NCBI RefSeq assembly: GCF_018619185.1
Contig: NZ_JAAXYC010000004.1
Span: forward strand, 27,948 to 91,947
Direction: 5' to 3'
DNA: 64,000 nucleotides
Origin: Streptomyces sp. McG3
GTDB taxonomy: Bacteria; Actinomycetota; Actinomycetes; Streptomycetales; Streptomycetaceae
Notes under the pieces: generated by a model
What the model was told of the DNA's origin: nothing
What the model saw: only the letters and a program-made list of their open reading frames with translations
Database searches by the model: none
Shown: positions 18,901 through 24,740 of the stretch, one piece after another
Layout of the letters: each line of letters opens with the position of its first letter
Numbering within the stretch: position 1 is the stretch's first letter
Program-made: the position numbers and the translations under genes

Positions 18901-20822
18901 CGGCGATCCTCGAACACCCCAGCGTCGACCGGCTCGCAGCCCACCTCGGACGCAGTTATGTGCTGCCCGACGAGATACCCGACACGGCCGCGCCGATGCT
19001 GCCGGACACGGCCGCCCCGGTCAGCGGCGCGGCGCCTCGCCTCACCGCCCAGCCCGTCTGGATCCCCTTCACGGAGACGGAGACGGGCGTCCCCGCCTAC
19101 TGCCTGTTCGGCGACACCGGAGAACTGACCTGGCTGCTCCATCTGTCCGAAGGACTCGCCGCGGCGGGACCGGTCCTGGGCCTCGAAGCCCCCGGCTTCG
19201 GCGACCACGCCGAACCGGTAGGAGACATCGCCGACCTGGCGCGATTCTGTGCCGAAGCCGTTCTGGCACGCCATGGTGAGGGGCCCTGCCGCGTGGTCGG
19301 GCACGGCCTGTGCGGCTTCGTCGCCGCCGAGACGGCGAGGCTGCTCCTGGACGCCGGTGTGGACGTCGCCGAACTCTTCCTTCTGGGCACTCCGGAGCCC
19401 GGACTCGTGCCTGCGGCGGAGTCGCCCGCCGCCTCCGTCGCCGCCGTCGCGGAGACCCTCGCCGCCGTCTGGGGTGCGGGTGCCCGCCCGGCCCTCGACG
19501 CGACGGTCCCCGCTGCGGACCTCGACGCCCGCACGGAGGCGGCGGCACGGCTGCTGGAGCCGTACGCGCCCATGCCCGCGAAGGCGTTGCACCGATGGCT
19601 GCCGAACGCGGTCCGGTGGCGCCGTGCCCTGGCCGACACGGCCGCCCGGTACCGGCCGAGCCCGCTCTCGGGCGTCGGCAGGGCGCAGGTGATCCGCGGT
19701 GTCCAGGGAGTCGAAGGGGAACTCGGCGACTTCGACCGGTGGATCGCGCCGCCTCCGGCCCTGCGCGAACTCGACCGCGCCCCCTGGGACCTCGTCTCCG
19801 AGGACGTCGCCCGTGAGATCGCCGAAACCCGCCCCGCCCCACGGTCCGGCGACGGCGAACAGCCGTCACCGCTCGTGTCCATCAACCGCTACGGCAACGG
19901 CAGGCGCTCCTTCTGGGCCCACAACCTGTACGGCGAGGTGAGCTACGCCATCTACCTCTCCCGCCACCTCGGCTCGCACACTCCCTTGATCGGGCTGGAG
20001 CAACTGGGCGTCGGGCCCCACGGCTCCGCGGGGTCGGGGAACTACTCCTCGGTGAAGGAGATGGCCGCCCACTACGTCTCCGAACTGCGGGAGCAGTTCC
20101 CCGGGGAGCCCTATCTGCTGGGAGGCTGCTCGTTCGGGGGCGTGCTCGCCTACGAGATGGCCGCCCAGTTGCAGAAGGCCGGCGAAGCGGTGTCGCACCT
20201 GATCGTCATCGACCCGATCATGCCGGGCACGGAGTCGTGGGACAGCGTCGACTGGGGAACGGTCACCGAGGTCGAGGCCGAGTCGTTCTCCCTGGTCATG
20301 CTCGGGAACGCGATGTGCCAGAGGTACGGAGTCACGGAGCAGGTCACCCTGTCCGATCTCCACGGCCTCGACCTGGACGCCCAGCTCTCCTTCGTGGCCC
20401 GGCACATCCACCTGCGCGCCGCTTCCGGGCCGGACCAGGAGCTGATCAAACGCCAGATCCTGGTCCGGCACGAGGTGATGCTCCGCAACGGCGACCTGTT
20501 GCAGGAGTACCGGCCCGAGCCGCTGACCACCTCGGTCCCCACCACGCTCTTCCACGCCACGGAGGGATTTCTGGCCCCGGGCAACGACAACCACCTTCCC
20601 GCCGTGCCCCGGACGAGCAAGGACACGTCCAACGGGTTCGCCGCCTTCGTGGGCGACCGCATGACCATCCACGAGATGACGGCCGACCACCACACCATCG
20701 CCCACAACGACAACCTCGCCCGGATCGCGCGCACGCTCTCGCCCCTTCTGGACGTGGCCGGCGCTCCGGTCGGGATGTTCCCGGCCTCGCTGTACCCGGC
20801 CCAGCGACCCGGCAAGAAGTGA
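6930..20822 (+). CDS. Trans-AT type I polyketide synthase, terminal protein (KR-ACP-KS-DH-KR-MT-ACP-KS0-ACP-KS-ACP-TE0-TE)
   Basis: 4630 residues. The GTG start overlaps the previous stop as GTGA, so translation is probably coupled. An N-terminal docking helix (1-35) is followed by KR (NADP motif near 264), ACP (Ser564), KS (644-1075), DH (His1286 in DHVVDG, Asp1444; the usual Pro of the HxxxGxxxxP motif is Ala), KR (motif near 1762), C-MT (2085-2380, LEIGAGTGG), ACP (Ser2451), KS (2551-2979), ACP (Ser3215), KS (3289-3715), ACP (Ser3970) and two alpha/beta-hydrolase folds. In the second KS Cys2729 is present but EAHGTGT reads EAQATGS (Gln2864), a non-elongating KS0 signature. The first TE (about 4045-4320) has GHGLCG with Gly4126 where Ser is expected; the second (4320-4620) has an intact GGCSFGG (Ser4401) and a DHHTIAH motif. 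No AT domain is present. The protein ends the assembly line and releases the chain. Confidence 0.95.
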   Translation: MKEQMSRRRILELVRSGELPAAEAAALIAVGAAPREDAGHGTLPTVRCFAPGWEQGDRSAVSVAGTRAGTVFVLDRTGGGLPTFVPPTGAVLVHATHDAGLHREDDSTYWVGARDESAWARLWRETGLNGPAPERIVIITTSGPERCLDAVYPALATLVRERVHDRLAVACVAVGDDRDLSADALGGFCGIAAQEDRRLRMVSLSVDPSADLATLALGELARTDQPLSQVRYDGGGRWVRVMPSVELAWDKEAELADEGVYLVTGGAGGIGLALAELLASRFRARCVLMGRTGEADIPPAALARIQRVGGRARYVSGDVTRLDDVRAAVAVAREEFGPLTGVLHLAGVNADSYIANKAPSAHHGVLDPKVMGARNLDEATRDEPLTSFVLFSSMAAYLGHPGQSDYAAAGRALGGFAARRAAQVAGGHRSGTTVAIGWPLWDGGGMRLSASDELAVATLQGMTAMPAETGLAVMSAALRADRPETVVVYGDGRRIDRFVADRLASGRTSGAVAPSVTPAAVRSEDDDLVRAASAHLVEVVSGLARMRPGQLVPDQEFSALGIDSVMIKRLSVSLEDFLGCPMPVTLLFEHRTVNELARHLATAFEEPLRSALHRPDPLTTGSSTAFAPDAAPAPPAPEGASADEAVAIVGLAGRYPGADDVGDLWELLSGGRDSTGEIPADRWDKDLWHDTGDRRPGSSYGRWGGFLSGVTRFDSLFFSIAPREARRMDPAERLFLEVAWSALEDAGYTRARLHRATRTEEGHALGVFVGTTGLAYGLVGAEEWGKGNPVSAHSMEFSLANRLSYFLDAHGPSMSVDTACSASLTALHLACESLRRGESRMAVAGGAYLNLHPLKYAMLSEQRMMSPDGVCRPFGEGGNGFVPGEGVGAVVLKPLSAALADGDHVHAVIRSTSISHGGRTNGYTVPSPKGHAAVIRSALRRAGVDPRTIGYVEAHGTGTELGDPIEIDGLERAFREYTPDRGFCSIGSVKGNIGHAEAAAGIAGLTKVLLQLRHRKLAPTLHSDPPNPLIDFAATPFRLQRSLEPWHVTRGGTPRRAAVSSFGAGGANAHLIVEEFGDREGSLPGAGEEGKEHLILLSARTPDRLTAMAERLARALTRPDAPRPLRDIAHTLRVGREPFAYRRALVVASVDELVERLRQPHEPYEPQHIATAPGDGPAGTSRRSTDELLRALRWRELGDLWARGADIDWTAAPGTSPRPSIVPLPGYPFAGPSHWPSVRPAVRPGSVSDEAVGARGGAPLVEVGNSDGAAEFALDLPPTDPVIADHVVDGRPVLAGVAHLELVRAAAARLTGHGVAALTDVRWRAPLDLDTGAPTVLLTAEGDTVRGQVITRGPDGTTVHATMTASTVPGEPAGRADPAALRSRCTREESANSFYGRAAEQGLAFGPAYRLVRRMYRGDGEAFAELSATPRGGSDWWLEPGATDAALHTLHGAVPFWDEPATLPVSVARVDLVAPSGQARYAHARLVEADPARGTVRCDVDLYDEDGRPLVRFAGLTAVRPARTGSLPAYRPVWRLTGPVWETPGDRSGTTLVFTTERDHGLGAAIVRRAGADARLVDITALASAEAFGRILRELPTLGHVYFLGGVERRRYSPTDLDHLELSQRHGCLALFHLARSIAELRPQGTRLTVVTNDSQQTDDALPTANPFAASLHGLTRTLAREMPFLTVVGVDVAGAELAHCSAADTWDTLLARIDAEPGGLPHEEVVLRDGARLTKRLMPVRMPEGERTRSPFRAGGRYLVVGGAGGLGAAISERLARDFGARLLIVGRRPEADLPEGLLAGLRLAGAASVDYAAADVTDPSAMRNVVSRMRERFGGVDGVIHSAFVLSDRTIARADDVSFTDALGPKVRGTVALCDALAAEPLDFLAFFSSAIAHTGNPGQSNYAAGSTFQDAYGLHLANALHWPVTVLDWGFWGDQGAVATDEHRSRLAEWGVQPISSDEGWRYLRQALTADTSHVVPFKVSDALAEVTPVATSEHHTLEPSATPATLGPVLAATRAAVRAAGEPFAPDYLDTVDEYVRQLVREKLTAMGLPDPAGDSPSSDGLRSALGVVPAQHRLFDALRAALDSAHPFQRPQGKPDDSHRREALLRRFPHLGPTLDLMEECVAALPEILTGARRGLDVLFPGGDDRRLAALYHDDPRTRHFNALCAAAVAEAVRTRSALLGTATATAPLRVLEIGAGTGGTTRQVLDVLDRFADRVRYDITDIAPSLLLGAERRFGAGRPYAVFRPLDIAANPAGQGFAEDRYDLVVATNVLHAVPDVRAALGHVARLMRPGALLVVNEATRVLDSVTPVFGLTDGWWHARDEELRLPHSPLLAPGAWRGLMTEAGMRGVRHFGVEGWTPEQCGQRLFIAERGPWVPDPSVSPRAERATTPPPTVTDSETPAHSPGSDDLLERTVALLTETYTGLLRMEKGELEAGTPLIAYGTDSLTTMEAREILERSLGPLPREVLTTGESVTDIARWLIDACGPRLAAAVAGGSPDPVDDVAATPESPAADGHDGGATPAHRDPAPRARNSAVSARTPRHEAVEPVAIVGLAGRYPGARDPETLWSLLLHGDDAIGEIPGTRWPLTDHDDPTGRAAGRSYHRWGAFLEDIDRFDPLLFRISPREAERMDPAERLFLQTAWEALEDAGWPPSRLRSRAGETGRARVGVFVGMMHHGQYQLLATEEWGRGNRLQAPASSWSLANRVSHTFGFAGPSMTVDTACSSSLTALHLASASVRAGECTTALVGGVNLILHPSHHLDLATAGMLSRDGRSRVFDSEADGMVTGEGVGAVVVKRLSDAVRDGDRIDACVLGSAANSDGTADRYGVPSADAQVELIEDALRAAGIDAASVQYVEAQATGSPVGDPVELEALRRTYLTAGGRTSLAVGSLKPNIGHLEAASGMAQLTKALMQLRHGVLAPTLGADGPLTADGFQVPREPTPWPTRPAGAPRRAAVSSFGAGGANAHVILEEAPPRRLPEPDPAGPVGEVLFLSARTAGQLRAHAIRIGDHLRETGAELRLADVAHTLRLGREPLPARLAAPVRSLADAVDVLDAYANGRSSPHLLTNARAGGSADTAGSPAAGAWPAGGYPAARAWVDGLAGVAHPNEDGGRGRIVSLPSYPFAGNRYWLDLPDRSPAVDDGPAFPSEELPVTQYPSTPDTEESTRAADRPGPDAAQETLVGLICELLGVSRSDIDLADHLSDFGFDSVTMVRLADRLGAEFDLDVSPAILYGCRDVAAVVDLLTAPPAGSPDLASGPTEPPVREAPSRAEAADDPHPWVNEPVAVVGMAGAFPGSPDLDSFWNHLAAGRDLVGDAPSDRFPGIDAARRPQGGFLDGVDRFDAEFFQISPREARVMDPQHRLFLQTVWAAIEEAGHDPADLAGTRCGLYVGVASSEYGELARERGASVDGQLITGNDHSVLANRISFLLDLRGPSEPVDTACSSSLVAIHRAVSAIRSGECDLAIAGGVNIILSTTGFDAFTTSGMLAADGRCKAFDHRADGYVRGEGVGAVLLKPLSRARADGDHIHGLITGSATNHGGRAASLTAPNPAAQAAVITRAQEDAGVGPEQISYVEAHGTGTALGDPIEVTGLRTAFEREGAPEGAGLQHCGLGTVKTNVGHLETAAGIAGLIKVLLALRHGVLPPTLHVERVNPGVRLSGSSFHLVTSVRPWQRPIDRATGSPAPRRAGVSSFGFGGMNAHIVVEEPPATEPDTTPDTAAPHLFVLSARTPERLDAHARGLMAHLDRLVTSGGPHRPTAAEIAYTLQVGRRPFAARLAVTATSLDELADVLRNHVAGTPDQRLHASTPAGAESGPGWDADDIAAALDRARRGDARRLAALWAGGAAVDWRALHPAGGRGRVTLPAYPFAPTSHWLPAPSPGPRQPSSTPAASADGYRDVPVPSAARTPVAAAPLLSPPSAAPDSSGRPAPLWAYVREAIADGIGIRPTDVDPAREFASYGVDSIGAMRIMQTIQARYGDHIPMAAILEHPSVDRLAAHLGRSYVLPDEIPDTAAPMLPDTAAPVSGAAPRLTAQPVWIPFTETETGVPAYCLFGDTGELTWLLHLSEGLAAAGPVLGLEAPGFGDHAEPVGDIADLARFCAEAVLARHGEGPCRVVGHGLCGFVAAETARLLLDAGVDVAELFLLGTPEPGLVPAAESPAASVAAVAETLAAVWGAGARPALDATVPAADLDARTEAAARLLEPYAPMPAKALHRWLPNAVRWRRALADTAARYRPSPLSGVGRAQVIRGVQGVEGELGDFDRWIAPPPALRELDRAPWDLVSEDVAREIAETRPAPRSGDGEQPSPLVSINRYGNGRRSFWAHNLYGEVSYAIYLSRHLGSHTPLIGLEQLGVGPHGSAGSGNYSSVKEMAAHYVSELREQFPGEPYLLGGCSFGGVLAYEMAAQLQKAGEAVSHLIVIDPIMPGTESWDSVDWGTVTEVEAESFSLVMLGNAMCQRYGVTEQVTLSDLHGLDLDAQLSFVARHIHLRAASGPDQELIKRQILVRHEVMLRNGDLLQEYRPEPLTTSVPTTLFHATEGFLAPGNDNHLPAVPRTSKDTSNGFAAFVGDRMTIHEMTADHHTIAHNDNLARIARTLSPLLDVAGAPVGMFPASLYPAQRPGKK

Positions 20823-20829
20823 GGACCCC

Positions 20830-21954
20830 ATGGAGCTGAGCGTCTACTTCTTCTCCGCCAACGACCGCTATGACTTCGGGGAGCGCTACCGCTTCATCCT
20901 TGACGTCGCCCGATTCATCGACGCCCGGGGCTTCGCCGCGATCTGGACGCCAGAGCGGCACTTCCAGGAGTTCGGGGGCAGCTTCCCGAACCCGGCCGTA
21001 CTGTCCGCGGCCCTGGCCGTGGCGACGGAGAACATCGACATCCGGGCGGGCAGCGTGGTGCTGCCGCACCACCACCCAGTGCGCGTGGTCGAGGAGTGGT
21101 CCCTCGTCGACCAGCTCTCCGGTGGCCGGGCCGGCGTCTGCGTGGCGACCGGCTGGCACCAGGGCGACTTCGTGTTCTACCCCGACGGTTACGAGACGCG
21201 TCGGGAGGACACCCTGGGCCACATCGACACCCTGAAGAGGTTGTGGCGGGGCGATTCGGTGGCCTTCCCTGGCCCGGGTGGCCGGGAACTGGAAGTGCGG
21301 ACCTTCCCCCGGCCCCGACAGCCGGAACTCCCGCTGTGGCTCGTCCACACGTCGAACCCCCGGACCTGGCTGGAAGCCGGTCGGCGCGGGCTCAACATCC
21401 TGACTCTGCTGACGAGTTGGGAGAAGCTCGAAGAGAACGTCACCGCGTACCGGGCGGCGCGGGCGGAGGCGGGACACGACCCCGCCGCCGGGGTCGTCAC
21501 CGTCGGCATGCACACCTACGTGGGCAGCGGCGACGAGGACGTCTGGGAGCTCGTCCGCCGTCCCGTCAAGCAGTACCTCAGCTCTTTCATGAGCCAGCAG
21601 AGGCAGGACGACAAGGTCAGCGGCACCTCACGGGGGACCGACACCGCCGAGCAGGACAAGCTCGCCGAGCTGATTGCCGAGGACTACTACAGCCGAAGGT
21701 CCCTGCTCGGCAGCGTCGACAAGTGCGCCGCCACCGTCGACCGGCTCGGTGCCGCGGGAGTCGACGAGGTCGCCTGCCTGGTGGACTTCGGACTCCCCTT
21801 CCCGACGGTGCTCGACGCCCTGCCCGCTCTGGACGAACTTCGCCGGCGTTGCTCGGCGAGAACGGCGCACGAGGTGCGCCCCACAGTCCCCGGCCTCGGC
21901 CCTCGGGCGGCCAGCGGTCGCCGGGACGTCAGCTGGTACTACGACCGAGGCTGA
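20830..21954 (+). CDS. Luciferase-like monooxygenase of the natural-product (MupA/Atu3671) type
   Basis: 374 residues of the bacterial-luciferase TIM-barrel family, flavin dependent. Visible family features are the start MELSVYFFSANDRYDFGERY, WTPERHFQEFGG, GSVVLPHHHPVRVVEEW and VATGWHQGDF. This subfamily is normally found embedded in or beside PKS/NRPS lines and hydroxylates or otherwise oxidises carrier-bound intermediates; here it is a free-standing protein. The ATG follows the PKS stop by 7 bases and its GAGGA ribosome site overlaps that stop codon, so it is in the same operon. Its exact reaction on this polyketide cannot be read from the sequence. The last 40 residues (after about 335) look low-complexity and may be a tail. 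Confidence 0.88.
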   Translation: MELSVYFFSANDRYDFGERYRFILDVARFIDARGFAAIWTPERHFQEFGGSFPNPAVLSAALAVATENIDIRAGSVVLPHHHPVRVVEEWSLVDQLSGGRAGVCVATGWHQGDFVFYPDGYETRREDTLGHIDTLKRLWRGDSVAFPGPGGRELEVRTFPRPRQPELPLWLVHTSNPRTWLEAGRRGLNILTLLTSWEKLEENVTAYRAARAEAGHDPAAGVVTVGMHTYVGSGDEDVWELVRRPVKQYLSSFMSQQRQDDKVSGTSRGTDTAEQDKLAELIAEDYYSRRSLLGSVDKCAATVDRLGAAGVDEVACLVDFGLPFPTVLDALPALDELRRRCSARTAHEVRPTVPGLGPRAASGRRDVSWYYDRG

Positions 21955-21991
21955 CAGCGAGAGCCGCCACCACCGAACCACGGAGAGCCGA

Positions 21992-22804
21992 ATGCCGAAC
22001 GATCCCGAGTCCAACATCGACGGTGTCGCCGAACTCTACGACGAGTTCAGCGAGTTCCACGCCCGTATCAACGACAGCAACCTGCACCTTGGCTACTGGG
22101 AGGACCAGAACGACCGCCGTTCGTTCCAGGAGGCCACCGCGAGGCTCACCGAACTCATGATGGCCCGGCTCGACCCCGCGCCGGGCCAGCGCATCCTGGA
22201 CATCGGCTGCGGTATCGGCCAGCCGGCGTTCACCCTCGCCGAGGCCTTCGACGTGGAGATCCTGGGTGTCACGGTGAGTCCCCGTCAGATCGAGCGGGCC
22301 ACCGCCACGGCGCGCGAACGGAAAATGGACGATCGTGTCCGGTTCGAGCGAGCCGACGCCCAGAAGCTGCCGTACAAGGACGCCTCCTTCGACGGCGCCT
22401 GGCTCTTCGAGTCACTGATCCACATGCCCGACAAGGCGCGTGCGCTCAGGGAGACCGCCAGGGTGCTGCGTCCCGGAGGCCGACTGGCCGTCGCCGACAT
22501 GTTCCACGAACCGGGAAACGACTGGTCCGGCATACACCCGCTGGTCACAGCGATCGAACTCGACGCCTACACGCCTCTCCTGGAGGCGGAGGGGTTCGAC
22601 GTGGTGGACGTCCAGGACGTGACCGAACACATCCATGTGCCCGAGGAGGTCCGGACGGCGCTCCGCACGCAAATGCTCGCTCACCGGGACGAGTGGGTGC
22701 GTATAGCGGGGGAGAGCGTGGTCGAGGCGCTGCTCGACCCCGAGGTGAACACCTTCTACACACCCGGCCTCGGCTACGTCCTGATCACCGCGGAACGCCG
22801 CTGA
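21992..22804 (+). CDS. Class I SAM-dependent methyltransferase, probably a polyketide-tailoring O-methyltransferase
   Basis: 270 residues. The SAM-binding motif I LDIGCGIGQPAF, a following acidic turn (VTVSPRQIERA), motif II region ERADAQKLPY and VLRPGGRLAVADMF are all present. The N-terminal part (HLGYWEDQNDRRSFQEA) resembles small-molecule methyltransferases of antibiotic clusters. The start ATG at 21992 has GGAGAG about five bases upstream. The open frame continues further upstream but there overlaps the monooxygenase gene in another frame, so I reject the longer form. It is the last gene of the rightward PKS operon and is closed by a strong hairpin. O-methylation is inferred from the family; N- or C-methylation is not excluded. 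Confidence 0.88.
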   Translation: MPNDPESNIDGVAELYDEFSEFHARINDSNLHLGYWEDQNDRRSFQEATARLTELMMARLDPAPGQRILDIGCGIGQPAFTLAEAFDVEILGVTVSPRQIERATATARERKMDDRVRFERADAQKLPYKDASFDGAWLFESLIHMPDKARALRETARVLRPGGRLAVADMFHEPGNDWSGIHPLVTAIELDAYTPLLEAEGFDVVDVQDVTEHIHVPEEVRTALRTQMLAHRDEWVRIAGESVVEALLDPEVNTFYTPGLGYVLITAERR

Positions 22805-22809
22805 GGCTC

Positions 22810-22850
22810 CGCTCGTGTGCGGGGTGGCAGTGACACCCCGCACACGAGCG
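22810..22850. terminator. Bidirectional hairpin terminator between convergent operons
   Basis: Perfect 17-bp inverted repeat (22810-22826 with 22834-22850) around a 7-base loop. It starts 5 bases after the methyltransferase stop and ends 12 bases before the end of the convergent thioesterase gene. No T-tract, as is common in high-GC actinomycetes. Confidence 0.85.
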
Positions 22851-22862
22851 CTGTCCGGGCCG

Positions 22863-23669
22863 TCAGGGCACGAGCGTGGCCAGCAGCTCCGCGGACAGCA
22901 GCTGGAGCAGCTGTTCACGCTGGGTCTCCAGGAAGAAGTGGCCCCCGGGCAGCATGACGGTGGTGCAGCCGGCGGTGGTGTGCGCGCCCCAGGCGGCCAG
23001 GGAGCCGACGGACGTCTCGGGGTCGTCCTCCCCGCCGAGGGCGAGGATCGGGCAGCACAACGGTCTTCCCGGGCGGTGGGCGTACGTCTCCAGCATGGTG
23101 ACGTCGGCCCGCAGGATCGGGAGATACAGGTCTCGCATCTGGGCGTCCTCGCGGATGACCTTCGGAATCGCACCGAACCTCTGGTCCAGCAGGTCCAGGT
23201 ACTCGTCGTCCGGGAGATGACTCATCGCCACGCCGGATGCCCCGAGGTGTGGAGCGTTGCGTCCGCCGACAGCGAGAAACGTGGGCTCCGTGTCCCACCG
23301 GTCCCGGAGCGCCCGGGCGATCTCGAAGGCGAGGAACGCCCCGAGACTGTGGCCGAAGAGCGCGTACGGGCCCGGACCGAGTGCGACCAGTGCCGCAGCG
23401 GCGTCGGCCGCCACGGACACCAGGTCGGTGGCGAGAGGTTCCGCCATCCGCGCGTCGTGGCCGGGCAGACGCAGCGCCCAGGGCTCGACCGCCGGGAGCA
23501 GGGCATGCCCCCAGCGTCGGTAGACCGACGCGCCACCACCCGCGTAGGGCACGCAGACCAGGCGGAGCAGGGGGCCGGTCCGGAGGTCCCGGTCATTCTT
23601 CCGCGGGACCGCCGGCCGGACGATCCACCGGTCCGGCCGGACGGCGAGGCCGTCCGCCGGACCGTTCAT
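22863..23669 (-). CDS. Type II (editing) thioesterase, alpha/beta hydrolase
   Basis: 268 residues. Hallmarks of the external thioesterases of PKS/NRPS clusters are present: VCVPYAGGGASVYRRW near the N-terminus, RLPGHDARMAEPL, the nucleophile elbow GHSLGAFLAFE, an acidic EDDPETS and the catalytic GGHFF. Such enzymes remove stalled or mis-primed acyl groups from carrier proteins. The ATG overlaps the stop of the upstream KAS III-like gene (ATGA at 23666-23669), so the two are coupled. The open frame extends upstream as antisense to that gene, and I reject this. Convergent with the PKS operon. Confidence 0.9.
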   Translation of the reverse strand: MNGPADGLAVRPDRWIVRPAVPRKNDRDLRTGPLLRLVCVPYAGGGASVYRRWGHALLPAVEPWALRLPGHDARMAEPLATDLVSVAADAAAALVALGPGPYALFGHSLGAFLAFEIARALRDRWDTEPTFLAVGGRNAPHLGASGVAMSHLPDDEYLDLLDQRFGAIPKVIREDAQMRDLYLPILRADVTMLETYAHRPGRPLCCPILALGGEDDPETSVGSLAAWGAHTTAGCTTVMLPGGHFFLETQREQLLQLLSAELLATLVP

Positions 23670-24724
23670 GCCGCGTGGTGGGGCTCGGGGCCACCGGCCC
23701 AGGCGGGGATGTCGATGATCTCGACAATCGCACAGGAGAAGGCGATTCCGGCGCCGGCGCCGAGCAGGAGCACGCGGTCTCCCCCCGCCAACTGGCCGGT
23801 GGTGAGGAGGTGGAACAGCCCGCTCGTCTGGTCGTTGGCCCCGGTGTGGCCCATGGACCGCCCGAAGTCCCACACCCCGAGGTCGGCGGCGTTCTCGCCG
23901 AACGGTTCCAGGAGCCGCTGCAACACACCGCGATCCCCCACGAACTGGTGGGCGACCCGGGTGATGTCCCCGACTCCCAGCCCCGCTTCCTCCAGCGTCT
24001 CCAGGATCAGCGTCCGCTGCGTCTCGCCCATCAGGGCTCCGGCCCGGACCACGTCCTGTCCTCCCTGGTACGTGGCAGCCCTCTCCCGCAGATCGACCCG
24101 GCGGCCGGTCGTACATCCGGGCGGGAAGAGCGGTTCGCCGCCGCGGTTCAGCTCCTCCAGGTCCGGAAGAGACGTGGCGCGCACATTCAGCAGCCGGGCG
24201 AACCCCTGCTCCCGTGACAGGACCACGGCGGTCGCGGCGTCGCCGAACAGCCCTCCCGGAGTGGCGCGCCAGCGGTCCACCAGCGGGTCGCCCCAGTTGT
24301 CCGCGGACGTGACCAGTGCCGCGACGCGGTCGCCGCACGCCCCGAGCCAGCACCCGGCGAGCTCCATGGCCGCCAGGAACCCGTTGCAGCCCTGGCGGAT
24401 CTCCACGGCCGGGACATGGCCGCCCACGGTGTTGCGGAGGATGTAGTGCTGCGGGGACCACATGTCCGGGCCCTGGTGGTTGCACGTGGCGTGCATCAGC
24501 ACGGCCACGTCCCGCGTGTCGTGCCCGGAGACCGCCAAGGCGTCCTTGGCCGCCCTGACGGCCATGTCCGGCGCGGGGACGTCGCCGGCGACCGCGACGG
24601 AGGCCCAGCCCAGGGCGGCCGCCTCATCGGCGTCGTACCGGCCGTCCGCGACGGCCTGTGCGGTGGTGACCCGTTCGGGCAGGTAGGCGCCCATCCCGGC
24701 GAGGTAGAGGTTGTCGAAGAGCAT
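23666..24724 (-). CDS. KAS III-like ketoacyl synthase/acyltransferase of a secondary-metabolite type
   Basis: 352 residues with the FabH-like thiolase fold. The active-site Cys is in EIRQGCNGFLAAM and a catalytic His lies in HQFVGDRG. Where housekeeping FabH has an Asn-containing GNTSAA motif, this protein reads GHTGANDQTSG. Similar altered motifs occur in KAS III relatives that act as acyltransferases in antibiotic pathways rather than condensing enzymes (family recall, not tested). It heads a leftward operon with the type II thioesterase and sits beside a trans-AT PKS, so it could load a starter or transfer an acyl tailoring group. The start at 24724 gives a normal family N-terminus (FDNLYLAGMGAYLPE). 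Confidence 0.88.
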   Translation of the reverse strand: MLFDNLYLAGMGAYLPERVTTAQAVADGRYDADEAAALGWASVAVAGDVPAPDMAVRAAKDALAVSGHDTRDVAVLMHATCNHQGPDMWSPQHYILRNTVGGHVPAVEIRQGCNGFLAAMELAGCWLGACGDRVAALVTSADNWGDPLVDRWRATPGGLFGDAATAVVLSREQGFARLLNVRATSLPDLEELNRGGEPLFPPGCTTGRRVDLRERAATYQGGQDVVRAGALMGETQRTLILETLEEAGLGVGDITRVAHQFVGDRGVLQRLLEPFGENAADLGVWDFGRSMGHTGANDQTSGLFHLLTTGQLAGGDRVLLLGAGAGIAFSCAIVEIIDIPAWAGGPEPHHAA

Positions 24725-24740
24725 GACGGGAACCTTTGCG

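Noticed and set aside
19305..19313. Cys4128 as an active nucleophile of the first thioesterase
   Set aside because: In GHGLCG the Cys is two positions after the usual nucleophile site, so I treat the domain as inactive pending a structure.
23670..24485. N-terminal extension of the type II thioesterase frame
   Set aside because: It is an alternative frame of the KAS III-like gene; the ATGA overlap gives the natural thioesterase start.
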